A DNA stretch of 64,000 bases from Mycobacteriaceae bacterium (lineage in GTDB: Bacteria > Actinomycetota > Actinomycetes > Mycobacteriales > Mycobacteriaceae), in the NCBI GenBank assembly GCA_019245755.1, contig JAFARC010000066.1, forward strand, positions 186,001 through 250,000. The letters run 5' to 3'. Of this stretch, positions 1 to 8,078 are shown one piece after another. Under the pieces are notes generated by a model. That model made no database searches. It was not told where the DNA came from and saw only the letters and a program-made list of their open reading frames with translations. Within the stretch, counting starts at the first letter, position 1. Every line of letters begins with the position of its first letter. The position numbers and the translations under genes were made by a program.

Positions 1-612
1 ACCGGCTCGGAACGGGCATTCGCGGCCGGCGCGGACATCAAGGAGATGTCCCTGCTGTCGTTCGCCGACGCGTTCGGCGGTGACTACTTCGCAGCATGGG
101 GCCGGTTCGCGGCTGTACGCACCCCCACCATCGCCGCCGTCGCAGGCTACGCGCTGGGCGGCGGTTGCGAGCTGGCGATGATGTGCGACCTGCTGATCGC
201 GGCCGACACGGCAAAATTCGGCCAGCCCGAGATCAAACTCGGGGTGCTGCCCGGGATGGGCGGCTCGCAACGGCTGACCCGGGCCATCGGAAAGGCCAAG
301 GCGATGGACCTGATCCTCACCGGTCGCAACATGGACGCCGCCGAAGCCGAGCGCAGCGGGCTGGTATCGCGCGTGGTGGCCGCAGCCGACCTGCTCGGTG
401 AGGCCAAGGCCGTCGCCACCACGATCTCCGAGATGTCGCTGTCGGCAGCGCGCATGGCCAAGGAGGCCGTCAACCGGGCGTTTGAAACCACGCTCGCCGA
501 GGGTCTGCTGTACGAGCGCCGGCTGTTCCACTCCGCATTCGCCACTGCCGACCAACGCGAAGGCATGGCGGCATTCGTCGAGAAGCGCCCGCCGAGCTTC
601 ACGCACCGTTAA
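1..612 (+). CDS. echA8: Enoyl-CoA hydratase EchA8 (5' end cut off by the window)
   Basis: The frame is open from base 1, so the N-terminus lies outside the window and about 203 residues are visible. It is a crotonase-fold enoyl-CoA hydratase that adds water to trans-2-enoyl-CoA in fatty-acid beta-oxidation. The visible part starts inside the oxyanion-hole segment [10 protein letters not shown]. It continues through [15 protein letters not shown], the second oxyanion-hole glycine region, and [16 protein letters not shown], which holds the catalytic glutamate of the family. The C-terminus FTHR and the whole visible sequence agree closely with mycobacterial EchA8 (Rv1070c) as remembered. The next gene starts 10 bases downstream on the same strand, matching the Rv1070c-Rv1069c pairing. 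Confidence 0.93.
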   Translation, partial: TGSERAFAAGADIKEMSLLSFADAFGGDYFAAWGRFAAVRTPTIAAVAGYALGGGCELAMMCDLLIAADTAKFGQPEIKLGVLPGMGGSQRLTRAIGKAKAMDLILTGRNMDAAEAERSGLVSRVVAAADLLGEAKAVATTISEMSLSAARMAKEAVNRAFETTLAEGLLYERRLFHSAFATADQREGMAAFVEKRPPSFTHR

Positions 613-621
613 AGTGCACTC

Positions 622-2337
622 GTGAGCGAGTCGGCAACGGCGACGCAGTCTTCGGCTCCCGAGGAGCACCCGAGGCCCACGCCGTCTCTCGAGCAGCCGC
701 CCAAGCCGGATTGGTGGGTGCGCCGCTACACGTTCACCGGCACGGCGGTCGGGTTGGTGTTCTTGTGGTTGTCGATGACGCCGTCGCTGTTGCCGCGCGG
801 TCCGCTGTTTCAGGGTCTGGTCAGCGGCGCGGCCGGTGCGGTCGGTTACGGGATCGGCGTGTTCGTTGTCTGGCTGGTCCGCTACATGAGGTCCAGGGAC
901 AGCAGCCCCCCGGCCCCGCGGATCGCCTGGTACGTGCTGGTCGCGGCCGGGGTGGCCGGCACCGTCGCGATGATCGTATGGTTTCACATCTGGCAGGACG
1001 ACGTCCGCGACCTGATGGGTGTGCCGCGGCTGACCTGGCACGACTACCCGCTGGCCGCCGTGCTGGCGATTGTGGTGCTGTTCGTGCTGGTCGAGATCGG
1101 CCAACTGGTGCGGCGGTTGGTTCGCTTTTTGATCCGCCAGCTCAATCGTGTCGCGCCGCCACGGGTGTCGGCGGTCGTGGTGGTGGCGCTGCTGGTGGCG
1201 CTGACCATCGCAATCATCAACGGGGTGGTGGTGCGGTTCGCGATGCGTACGCTCAACAACACCTTTGAGGCGGTCAACAACGAGGAAAGCCCGAACAACC
1301 CGGCGCCGACGTCGCCGCTGCGCTCGGGCGGACCCGGCTCGCTGGTGTCGTGGTCCTCGCTGGGTCATCAGGGCCGCATTTTCGTCGGCGACGCACCGAC
1401 CACGCAGCAGCTGTCGGCGTTCAACGGTGCACCGGCCGTCGAGCCGATCCGCGCCTACGCCGGGCTGAACTCCGCCGACGGCATCAGGGCCACCGCCGAG
1501 TTGGCCGCGCGCGAGCTGGAACGCACCGGCGGGCTGAACCGCAAGGTGGTTGCCGTGGCCACCACCACCGGCACGGGCTGGATCAACGAGGCCGAGGCCG
1601 AGGCCATCGAGTACATGTTCAACGGCGACACCGCGATCGTGAGCATGCAGTACTCGTTTTTGCCGAGCTGGCTGTCGTTCCTCGTCGACAAGCAAAACGC
1701 CCGCCAGGCCGGTCAGGCGCTGTTCGAGGCGGTGTCGGCGCGGGTGCGCGCGTTGCCCGAAGGCCGGCGCCCCAAGCTGGTCGTGTTCGGCGAGAGCCTG
1801 GGATCGTTTGGCGGCGAGGCCCCGTTCCTGTCACCCAACAACATCGAAGCCCGCACCGACGGCGCCCTGTTTTCCGGCCCGACGTTCAACAACACGATGT
1901 GGGAAGACGTCACCCGCAACCGCGACCGGGGCTCCCCGCAGTGGCTGCCGATCTATCAGCAAGGCGACAACGTTCGATTCGTCGCCCGCCCGCAGAACCT
2001 TGGCCGCCCCGACGACCCCTGGGGGTATCCGCGCGTCGTCTACCTGCAGCACGCCTCCGACCCGATCACCTGGTGGGATCCCGAGCTGTTGTTCAGCGAA
2101 CCCGATTGGCTGCGTGAACACCGCGGCTATGACGTGCTGCCCAGCACGTTCTGGGTCCCGGTGGTGACCTTCCTACAGGTGTCGGCGGACATGGCGGTGG
2201 CCGTCGACGTGCCCGAGGGGCACGGCCACCGCTACGTCAAGGACGTTGTCAACGGCTGGGCCGCGGTGCTGCAACCACCGGGCTGGACGCCGGACAGGAC
2301 CGAACGGCTGCGCTCCACCGTACGCGCGCCCGAGTAG
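622..2337 (+). CDS. Membrane-anchored alpha/beta-hydrolase family protein (Rv1069c-like)
   Basis: This 571-residue protein starts at GTG, ten bases after echA8. The N-terminal third holds about five hydrophobic segments, within residues 38-210, and the C-terminal two thirds form a soluble hydrolase-like domain. GESLGSFGG near residue 390 is a nucleophile elbow (GxSxG), and a histidine in GHGHRY near residue 533 may complete the triad. Size and layout match the mycobacterial alpha/beta-hydrolase membrane proteins represented by Rv1069c. A serine-esterase function in the envelope is inferred and the substrate is unknown. Confidence 0.8.
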   Translation: MSESATATQSSAPEEHPRPTPSLEQPPKPDWWVRRYTFTGTAVGLVFLWLSMTPSLLPRGPLFQGLVSGAAGAVGYGIGVFVVWLVRYMRSRDSSPPAPRIAWYVLVAAGVAGTVAMIVWFHIWQDDVRDLMGVPRLTWHDYPLAAVLAIVVLFVLVEIGQLVRRLVRFLIRQLNRVAPPRVSAVVVVALLVALTIAIINGVVVRFAMRTLNNTFEAVNNEESPNNPAPTSPLRSGGPGSLVSWSSLGHQGRIFVGDAPTTQQLSAFNGAPAVEPIRAYAGLNSADGIRATAELAARELERTGGLNRKVVAVATTTGTGWINEAEAEAIEYMFNGDTAIVSMQYSFLPSWLSFLVDKQNARQAGQALFEAVSARVRALPEGRRPKLVVFGESLGSFGGEAPFLSPNNIEARTDGALFSGPTFNNTMWEDVTRNRDRGSPQWLPIYQQGDNVRFVARPQNLGRPDDPWGYPRVVYLQHASDPITWWDPELLFSEPDWLREHRGYDVLPSTFWVPVVTFLQVSADMAVAVDVPEGHGHRYVKDVVNGWAAVLQPPGWTPDRTERLRSTVRAPE

Positions 2338-2340
2338 GCA

Positions 2341-2724
2341 TCAGCGGAGTTTGGCCAGCACCCCGGTCTCCTTCAGGGCCCGGTAGCCGCCAATGACGTC
2401 GGTGGCCCGGCGCAGCCCCAGGTCCCGCAGTGCGGCAGCGGCCAGGCTCGAGGTGTAGCCCTCCGAGCAGAGCACCACCCATTCGACGTCGTCGTTTAGG
2501 GCTTGGGGCAGCCGCGCCTCGCTGGTGGGGTCGCAGCGCCATTCGAGCACGTTGCGCTCGATCACCAGCGCGACGCCCAGCGCCCCTTCCCGGGCGCGCT
2601 GGGCGTGCGGCCGGATGTCGACGAGGATTGCGCCGCGCTGCACCGCGGCGGGCACGTCCTGGGGCTGAAGTCGCGACAGCCGAGCGCGCGCGGCGTCCAG
2701 CAGCGTGTCGATCCGGCTTGCCAT
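2341..2724 (-). CDS. Single-domain rhodanese-like protein
   Basis: This 127-residue protein is a single rhodanese domain. The loop CSEGYTSS near residue 87 carries the active-site cysteine that would bear the persulfide. The segment VDIRPHAQR matches the conserved aspartate-arginine region after the first strands. ATG at 2724 overlaps the stop of the upstream dioxygenase-like gene, with GTG one codon earlier. Tight coupling with a cysteine-dioxygenase-like gene suggests a shared role in sulfur or thiol metabolism. The pair corresponds to Rv1066/Rv1065 of M. tuberculosis. The gene converges with the hydrolase to its left, with only 3 bases between them. Confidence 0.85.
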   Translation of the reverse strand: MASRIDTLLDAARARLSRLQPQDVPAAVQRGAILVDIRPHAQRAREGALGVALVIERNVLEWRCDPTSEARLPQALNDDVEWVVLCSEGYTSSLAAAALRDLGLRRATDVIGGYRALKETGVLAKLR

Positions 2725-3269
2725 CACTGACCCTCGGGGGTGTCGGTCAGCTTGGTGCGCATCCGTCGCAGCGTGTTGCGTTGGGTTACCTGGTAGTACG
2801 ACATCGCGGTCAGCGGGGGCGAATAGGCGTGCACGCTGAGCGCGGGAACCGCCGGGTCGGGGGCGGGCGCCCAGGTGACGTCGTGTACCCAGCCCAGCGG
2901 GAAACCGGCCTGGTCACCCGCGTCGAGCCGGCGGCGACGCAAACCCGTCCCGTCCCAGCGGAATTCGTGTAGGGCACCGCTGAGCAACGTGAGCGCTCCG
3001 AGTGACCCGCTGTGGTCGTGCAGTTCGGTCGTGTGTCCGGGCACCCAACTGATCAGCCAGACGTCCAATTCGTCGTCGCTGCGCAGTCGGGTGAACCAGC
3101 GTGTGTCGTTGGGGATGCCCCCGGCGGGCAGCAACCGGTCGTATCGGCCGTTGAGCACGTCGTCGGCGCTTTCGTCGGTGATTCGCAGCAGATCGGGCAC
3201 GCGCAACCGGGTGGGCGCGGAACCGGTGGGGATGGCAGATGGACGCAGGACAAGGTTCGCAGCTGACAT
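2724..3269 (-). CDS. Cysteine dioxygenase-like cupin protein
   Basis: This 181-residue cupin resembles bacterial cysteine dioxygenases, which oxidise L-cysteine to cysteine sulfinate at a mononuclear iron. ELHDHSGSLGAL carries the HxH metal pair, and GWVHDVTW supplies the third histidine. ATG at 3269 (MSAANLV) gives the expected length, so the longer open frame upstream is probably untranslated. Its stop overlaps the start of the downstream rhodanese gene, so the two are probably co-transcribed. Activity on another small thiol cannot be excluded. Confidence 0.82.
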   Translation of the reverse strand: MSAANLVLRPSAIPTGSAPTRLRVPDLLRITDESADDVLNGRYDRLLPAGGIPNDTRWFTRLRSDDELDVWLISWVPGHTTELHDHSGSLGALTLLSGALHEFRWDGTGLRRRRLDAGDQAGFPLGWVHDVTWAPAPDPAVPALSVHAYSPPLTAMSYYQVTQRNTLRRMRTKLTDTPEGQ

Positions 3270-3398
3270 GTGTTTTGTGGCCTCGAAACAAAGATGGACG
3301 GAACTGGGGTGGGGGCGGCCGAGTACGGCTACGCCCGACAACACCTTTTGAATCCGGGGAGGCCCATCACGCCAAACATTGTTGCATAGAGTAACGGC

Positions 3399-3824
3399 GT
3401 GCGCTGCAGACCCCGTTTCGTCGCCGTGTGCGCCGTCGCGGCATCGGCTCTGCTGCTTGCCGGCTGCTCGTCGGGCAAGCAGGCGGCGCCGTCGAGTTCA
3501 CTCAAGCCGTCGACCAGCACGTCGCCAGCCGCGACGGTTCCGGTCCAGGTCGGGGTGTCACCCGGCGGGGTGACGACGTCGATCAGCGCACCCGCGGGCG
3601 ACACCGAGGACGAGTACTTCCAGGCCTGCCACTGGGCTCACGTGTGGATGTCGGGGCAGCAGGGCGACCCGCACACGCTCGTCGAGCCTTATCTGGCGAT
3701 GGTGCAGAGATCGCCGACCGGTGAGAACGGCACCTGGCATATTCCGTGGGCGAAGCTGACACCGGAACGCCAGGCCGGCGTTATCGTGGCGGCTCAGGCG
3801 GCCGCCGACGGTGGCTGCGGGTGA
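3399..3824 (+). CDS. lpqV: Lipoprotein LpqV
   Basis: This 141-residue protein starts at GTG. An arginine-containing N-terminus precedes a hydrophobic stretch and the lipobox LLAGC near residue 24, so it is a predicted lipoprotein processed by signal peptidase II. A Ser/Pro/Thr-rich linker follows, then a small domain with two cysteines (QACHW and the C-terminal GGCG). Position next to the patatin gene and divergent from the dioxygenase matches lpqV (Rv1064c). Its function is not known. Confidence 0.82.
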   Translation: MRCRPRFVAVCAVAASALLLAGCSSGKQAAPSSSLKPSTSTSPAATVPVQVGVSPGGVTTSISAPAGDTEDEYFQACHWAHVWMSGQQGDPHTLVEPYLAMVQRSPTGENGTWHIPWAKLTPERQAGVIVAAQAAADGGCG

Positions 3825-3860
3825 GCACAGGACATCGCCGCGTGGGCGCAGAATGGCCGT

Positions 3861-4838
3861 ATGGCCGACAAACGTGTCGCCTTGGCTTTGGGTAGCGGCG
3901 GTGCCCGAGGCTACGCACATATCGGCGTGATCAACCAACTGAGGGACCGCGGCTACGACATCGTCGGCGTTGCCGGGTCATCGATGGGTGCGCTGGTGGG
4001 TGGCCTGCATGCGGCCGGTGCGCTCGACGAATTCACCGACTGGGCCAAGACGCTCAGTCAGAGCGCGGTGCTGCGGCTACTCGATCCGGCCTGGCGGGGC
4101 GCCGGGGTGTTTCGGGCCGAGAAGATCCTCGACGTGGTCCGCGACCTGCTCGGCGAAGCGACGATCGAGAGTTTACCGATTCCGTATACGGCGGTGACAA
4201 CGGACCTGATCGCCGGGAAGTCGTTGTGGCTGCAGCGCGGACCGCTCGATGCGGCGATCCGGGCCTCGATCGCGATACCCGGGGTCATCTCGCCGCACGT
4301 CCTCGATGGCCGGGTGCTCGCCGACGGTGGCATCCTCGACCCGCTGCCGGTGTCACCGTTGGCGGGGGCCAACGCCGATCTGACGATCGCGGTCAGCCTC
4401 AGTGGCGAGGACCCAGACGTCCGCCGGGAGCAGGCCGAGGCCGGACCACGGGCCAACGCGGAATGGTTGAATCGCCTGCTGCGCAGCACTTCTGCGTTGC
4501 TGGAGCGCTTCGGCACATCGACCGAGATGGCCGCCGAAGAAGAAATGTCGGTCGTGGAAGCAGAAGGCGACGAGGTCGCGACCGCGTCCGCGATGGTCCC
4601 CAAGCTCGGCAGCTTCGATGTGATGAACCGTGCCATCGACGTGATGCAGGCCGCGTTGGCGCGCCATCATCTGGCCGAGTATCCACCCGACATCATGATT
4701 GAGGTTCCGCGGACGGTTAGCCGTTCGCTGGAGTTCCACCGCGCCGCCGACGTGATCCAAACCGGACGGGAACTGGCCGCCCGAGCCCTGGACGTGTACG
4801 AGTCCGACGCCCCCGCGGATGTAACTGAGCAGGGGTGA
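3861..4838 (+). CDS. Patatin-like phospholipase (RssA-type, Rv1063c-like)
   Basis: This 325-residue patatin-domain protein has all the catalytic elements: the oxyanion-hole loop GSGGARG near residue 12, the nucleophile elbow GSSMG near residue 39, and DGGILDPLP with the dyad aspartate near residue 156. No signal peptide is visible, so it should be cytosolic or peripheral to the membrane. The C-terminal third is acidic and of unknown function. It follows lpqV on the same strand after 36 bases. Acyl hydrolase activity is well supported by the family, but the lipid substrate is not known. Confidence 0.85.
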   Translation: MADKRVALALGSGGARGYAHIGVINQLRDRGYDIVGVAGSSMGALVGGLHAAGALDEFTDWAKTLSQSAVLRLLDPAWRGAGVFRAEKILDVVRDLLGEATIESLPIPYTAVTTDLIAGKSLWLQRGPLDAAIRASIAIPGVISPHVLDGRVLADGGILDPLPVSPLAGANADLTIAVSLSGEDPDVRREQAEAGPRANAEWLNRLLRSTSALLERFGTSTEMAAEEEMSVVEAEGDEVATASAMVPKLGSFDVMNRAIDVMQAALARHHLAEYPPDIMIEVPRTVSRSLEFHRAADVIQTGRELAARALDVYESDAPADVTEQG

Positions 4839-4852
4839 CGGCGTGAACCCGT

Positions 4853-5308
4853 TCAGCTTCGGCCGACGCGGCCCGGGCTGGTCAGCCCGAGCAGCATCAT
4901 CACCGCACCCAGCGCGAAGTGCAGCCAGTTGTCGGCGGTGTTGAACGGAACGAAGTTGGCGGCGCTTCTCAGATCGATCAGCAGCCCGTACATCCAGAGG
5001 ATCAGATAGATCACGCCACCGGCGACAAGAAATGTGCGGGCGCGCAAGACGGTTCGCGCCATGAGCAATCCGGCGACGCCGAACGCCAGGTGCACGATGT
5101 TGTGCAGGACCGACACCTCGAAGACGCCCAGCAGCTTGGGCCCCTGGTGGTGGCCGGCCCAAGTCATGAAGTGGTAGGCCGTGGTGATACCGGGGATGAA
5201 CCCCGCCACGCCGATCAGCACGAACACCGCGCCGATCACCAGCGCGGCGCCCTGCACCGTCGCCCAACGCTCGTCCGGCTCGGCGATCTTGTCGGAGTTG
5301 GTTCTCAT
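4853..5308 (-). CDS. DUF4383-type four-helix membrane protein
   Basis: This 151-residue protein has four predicted membrane helices, at roughly residues 20-42, 60-84, 88-110 and 122-143. The histidine-rich segment HIVHLAFG lies in the third quarter and is typical of actinobacterial DUF4383 proteins. The start at 5308 is set by a strong ribosome-binding site (GGGGAGGGG) seven or eight bases upstream. The long open frame beyond it is out of context. It converges on the patatin gene, 14 bases away. Function is unknown. Confidence 0.75.
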   Translation of the reverse strand: MRTNSDKIAEPDERWATVQGAALVIGAVFVLIGVAGFIPGITTAYHFMTWAGHHQGPKLLGVFEVSVLHNIVHLAFGVAGLLMARTVLRARTFLVAGGVIYLILWMYGLLIDLRSAANFVPFNTADNWLHFALGAVMMLLGLTSPGRVGRS

Positions 5309-5369
5309 CGTGCCCCTCCCCAACGTCTCGGGTAGGCCCAGAGTTACCCGGCCCCCGGGGCCGGAAACG

Positions 5370-6230
5370 CTATTCCCGCCGGCTGAGAAAACCCGCCAGC
5401 TCAGCGGCTGCGCGGCGGCCCTGCTCGCGCCCCGCGATCGCCGAGGGCGCGCGGCAGTTCGGGTCGAGCGGGTTGCGGCCGAACGCGGCGATCGAGGCCT
5501 CGTCGGCGAAGACGCCGACGGCCGGCCCGGCGCGGTGCCGGGCCAGCTCATCGCGAAGGCAGCCGCCCAATGGTGACATCCCCGGCTCGGCCGTGGGAGC
5601 CAGCATCACCACTGTTTCGTAGTCGGCCACGACGTCGACGTTGGCGCTGCTGCCCACGCCGCCGTCCATGAATTGACGCTGACCGATCGTCACCGGCGGC
5701 CAGACCGCAGGCACCGCGCAACTGGCCGTCACCGCGTCCACCAGTCCCACCGCGCTGTTGCGGTCGAATACCACCCGCTCGCCGGTCGCTACGTCGATCG
5801 CAGTGATTTTCAGCGGCCGGCTTGGCCATTCGTGTGACGGTAGGCGCTTTTGGATCACCGCCCGGCGCAGGTCCGGCGCGACCGTCGCGGCGCATGCCGC
5901 ACGCTGACCGATTCGCCTGAGTCGTTGCGTCACCGGCACCGACCGCTCCGCGGCCGCATCCTCGAACAGTGCGATCACCTCGTCGATGTCGACGCCCGGT
6001 GTTATCTCGTCGGTGTTCTCCGACAGCTGGCGCGCGAACAGCTCCGCCAAGCCGGCACCGCTGCTGATCTGGGCAGCCACCGTCGAACCGGCGGAGGTTC
6101 CCAGTAGCACGTCGGCATCTAGCAGCCGGCTCGCGGTGTGCGCGCACCGATCCTGAACACCGAGCAGAAACCCGGTCTCCCAAGCGATTCCGGCGACCCC
6201 GCCACCGGCCAGCACCAACGCCAGGCTCAT
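5370..6230 (-). CDS. Patatin-like phospholipase (Rv1062-like)
   Basis: This is a second patatin-domain protein, 286 residues long and distinct from the one at 3.9 kb. The oxyanion-hole loop is AGGGVAG near residue 9, the nucleophile serine lies in GTSAG near residue 42, and MDGGVGSS near residue 170 supplies the catalytic aspartate. Its ATG overlaps the stop of the upstream alpha/beta-hydrolase gene, so translation is probably coupled. The pairing of two lipid-hydrolase-type genes suggests a joint role in acyl-lipid turnover; this is inferred. Confidence 0.84.
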   Translation of the reverse strand: MSLALVLAGGGVAGIAWETGFLLGVQDRCAHTASRLLDADVLLGTSAGSTVAAQISSGAGLAELFARQLSENTDEITPGVDIDEVIALFEDAAAERSVPVTQRLRRIGQRAACAATVAPDLRRAVIQKRLPSHEWPSRPLKITAIDVATGERVVFDRNSAVGLVDAVTASCAVPAVWPPVTIGQRQFMDGGVGSSANVDVVADYETVVMLAPTAEPGMSPLGGCLRDELARHRAGPAVGVFADEASIAAFGRNPLDPNCRAPSAIAGREQGRRAAAELAGFLSRRE

Positions 6231-7399
6231 CACACCGCGCGGGCATCCGGGCGCACCCAGCGGACCGTCGACCGTCCGGGCTCGGAATATCTTCCGGTCC
6301 AACGTTTGTAGGTCCGGCGCAGCCACGCCATCCGCTTTGCGTGCTGCGGCCGCTCAGCCTGACGGACCAACTCGAGCTCGACGTGCTGGGGCTCCTCGAC
6401 GCCGACCTCGTCGACGGCGTCGCCGTTGAGCTCGAGCACGAAAGCGTCGGGCTCCAGCAGCGCCCGCTGCCACGCCGCGGTGTCATCGAGGCTGCCGATG
6501 CCCATGGTGTCCGCGGTGTTTCGCAGCACCTCGCCGAGTTCCCCGTGCAGGAGCTGGCGCATCGCGTCGGCGCCCTGTCGCGGGTTGGCGATCATCCAGG
6601 AGTGGTAGGCGTCCGGCACCTTGTACAGGCTGCCGTCGGCGTCATCGGCCATGTCGACCGCACAGCCGAACGGCACGATCAGGTCTTTTTCGCCGTGCAG
6701 CACCATCGTGGGGATATTCTGATCGCGCAGTACGCGGAGCATGGGCGTGTAGTCGCCGGACTGCACGATCGCGCGGGCGGCTCCCGCGACTGCGACCGGA
6801 TGCCGTGCGTTGCGGCCGGCGATGCTGGCGAGCATCCGCAGGTAGCTGCCGCGCTCCGCCGCCTCCAGCCGCGACGGGTCCTTGTGGGTGTCGTAGGCGG
6901 CTCCGATGACCGCGCGCAGCGCCCTGCGGGGCGAGCTCAGCAGCCCGGGAACCGTTTCGTCGAAGCTCGCGCCGGCGGCGGCGTCGAAAAGAACCGCCGC
7001 CAGCACCCGCTCGGGGGCGACGGCGGCGAGCTGAATGGTCATCCGTCCGCCCATCGAGTGGCCGGCGAAGATGGCCTGCCGGACGCCGAGCGCGTCCAGG
7101 GTGCGCACGGTCAGGTCGACGACGTCCGCGAGGTCGGCCGCGTTGCGGGGCAGTCTGCGGGTGTCGCCGTGTCCGGCGGCGTCGACCGCGATGACCAAAA
7201 ACCCCAGCCCGGCCACCCGGCTCAGCATCCGGACATACGCCCGCCGGCTCAGCGCGAGGCCGTGCAGGAAGACCAGCGGCACGCCGGCGCCGCCGACCGA
7301 CACACCGACCCGGTGGCCGTCGTCGAGCTCGAGCTGGTGGTGGACCAGCCGGATCCGCCGTTCCGGTGCCGTCGCAGACACCACCGATGTCTGAGTCAT
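6230..7399 (-). CDS. Alpha/beta-hydrolase fold protein
   Basis: This 389-residue hydrolase has the oxyanion-hole motif FLHGLALS near residue 45, the nucleophile elbow GHSMGG near residue 113, an acid in HGEKDLIVPF and the probable catalytic histidine in DAYHSWM. After the hydrolase domain there is a basic C-terminal extension of about 90 residues. The start at 7399 is ATG and lies next to a 510-base gap that separates it from the divergent kdp operon. The substrate is unknown; esterase or lipase activity is likely from the fold. Confidence 0.8.
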   Translation of the reverse strand: MTQTSVVSATAPERRIRLVHHQLELDDGHRVGVSVGGAGVPLVFLHGLALSRRAYVRMLSRVAGLGFLVIAVDAAGHGDTRRLPRNAADLADVVDLTVRTLDALGVRQAIFAGHSMGGRMTIQLAAVAPERVLAAVLFDAAAGASFDETVPGLLSSPRRALRAVIGAAYDTHKDPSRLEAAERGSYLRMLASIAGRNARHPVAVAGAARAIVQSGDYTPMLRVLRDQNIPTMVLHGEKDLIVPFGCAVDMADDADGSLYKVPDAYHSWMIANPRQGADAMRQLLHGELGEVLRNTADTMGIGSLDDTAAWQRALLEPDAFVLELNGDAVDEVGVEEPQHVELELVRQAERPQHAKRMAWLRRTYKRWTGRYSEPGRSTVRWVRPDARAV

Positions 7400-7908
7400 C
7401 CGCGCCCCCTGTGAAGATAGTCAGGCCATCAAACATTCTGGACCAGACACCTGCGCGACCGCCATCTGTTCGGCTGTGTCGTTGGCTACTCCACGCAGCC
7501 GGTGTGATGCGGGGGTGTCGGACCAGTTCAGGGCATGACCGCGAGGATCTCCAGGTAAACCGCTGTCCCCCATCGGGATGAATCGTCGATGAACCCAACT
7601 CCTCGTCCAGCCGTCACTGCACGAATCAACCAAGATCCCGACGCTCTGGCCGTTCCGCGCGGTTACGAAATCCCTACGCCGGTTTCGCTTCCGTTGGCGA
7701 AATCTTGACGCATTTCATCACCGTGATCCCAAGGCGCTACAAGCTTGTAAAGGAGCCGCGCAAAGCCGTTAAGAAAGCGTCAACGCTGGTCGTGTCGCTT
7801 CCCGCTGGTCTTAGCTTCGGTTTGGCCATCGCCGGCAAGGGCCCGGCGGATGCTGTCCCGCATGAACGTGGCGAGCGGCCTGCCTGGATTCAACTGAACG
7901 GAGACCAA
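7400..7908. promoter_or_regulatory. Intergenic region between the hydrolase gene and the kdp operon
   Basis: This 509-base gap between divergent units must hold the promoters of both the hydrolase and kdp. It is less GC-rich than its surroundings. A TTGACG hexamer lies near 7705, but I see no well-placed -10 element after it. No convincing KdpE operator or riboswitch could be assigned. The last bases, GGAGACCAA, form the ribosome-binding site of the 27-residue peptide gene. Confidence 0.4.
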
Positions 7909-7992
7909 ATGTCCGTCCTGGCGTACATCGTGCTGACGGTGGCGATCTTCGCACTGTTCGGCCTCGCTCAGAAGCTGGTCGAGCGGCTGTGA
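7909..7992 (+). CDS. 27-residue single-helix membrane peptide heading the kdp operon
   Basis: ATG at 7909 follows GGAG at a normal distance and encodes [20 protein letters not shown] plus QKLVERL. This is one hydrophobic helix with a short basic/acidic tail. Its stop overlaps the GTG start of kdpF by four bases (GTGA), so the two are translationally coupled. It resembles KdpF in size and topology but not in sequence. A role as an accessory subunit or stabiliser of the Kdp complex is inferred. A longer in-frame reading from 7705 exists but lacks a good ribosome-binding site. Confidence 0.65.
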   Translation: MSVLAYIVLTVAIFALFGLAQKLVERL

Positions 7993-8078
7993 GCTACGAA
8001 AACGTGGTGGGCCTTGCGCTGTCGGTCCTGCTCGCGCTGTTTCTTCTTGCCGCGCTGATCTTTCCGGAGAGGTTCTGA
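7989..8078 (+). CDS. kdpF: KdpF, small subunit of the Kdp potassium ATPase
   Basis: GTG at 7989 encodes a 29-residue peptide, [20 protein letters not shown] followed by AALIFPERF. It is one membrane helix ending in the FPE(R/K)F signature of KdpF. The stop shares one base with the kdpA start (TGATG). KdpF stabilises the KdpABC potassium-importing ATPase in the membrane. Confidence 0.9.
   Translation: MSYENVVGLALSVLLALFLLAALIFPERF

Noticed and set aside
7705-7908. Upstream in-frame extension that would make the kdp-leader peptide 95 residues
   Set aside because: It lacks a ribosome-binding site and membrane-protein character; ATG 7909 has a good GGAG and gives a clean single helix.
7700-7908. 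A c-di-AMP (ydaO-type) riboswitch before kdp
   Set aside because: I could not find the conserved core segments in the leader, so it is not reported as a feature.
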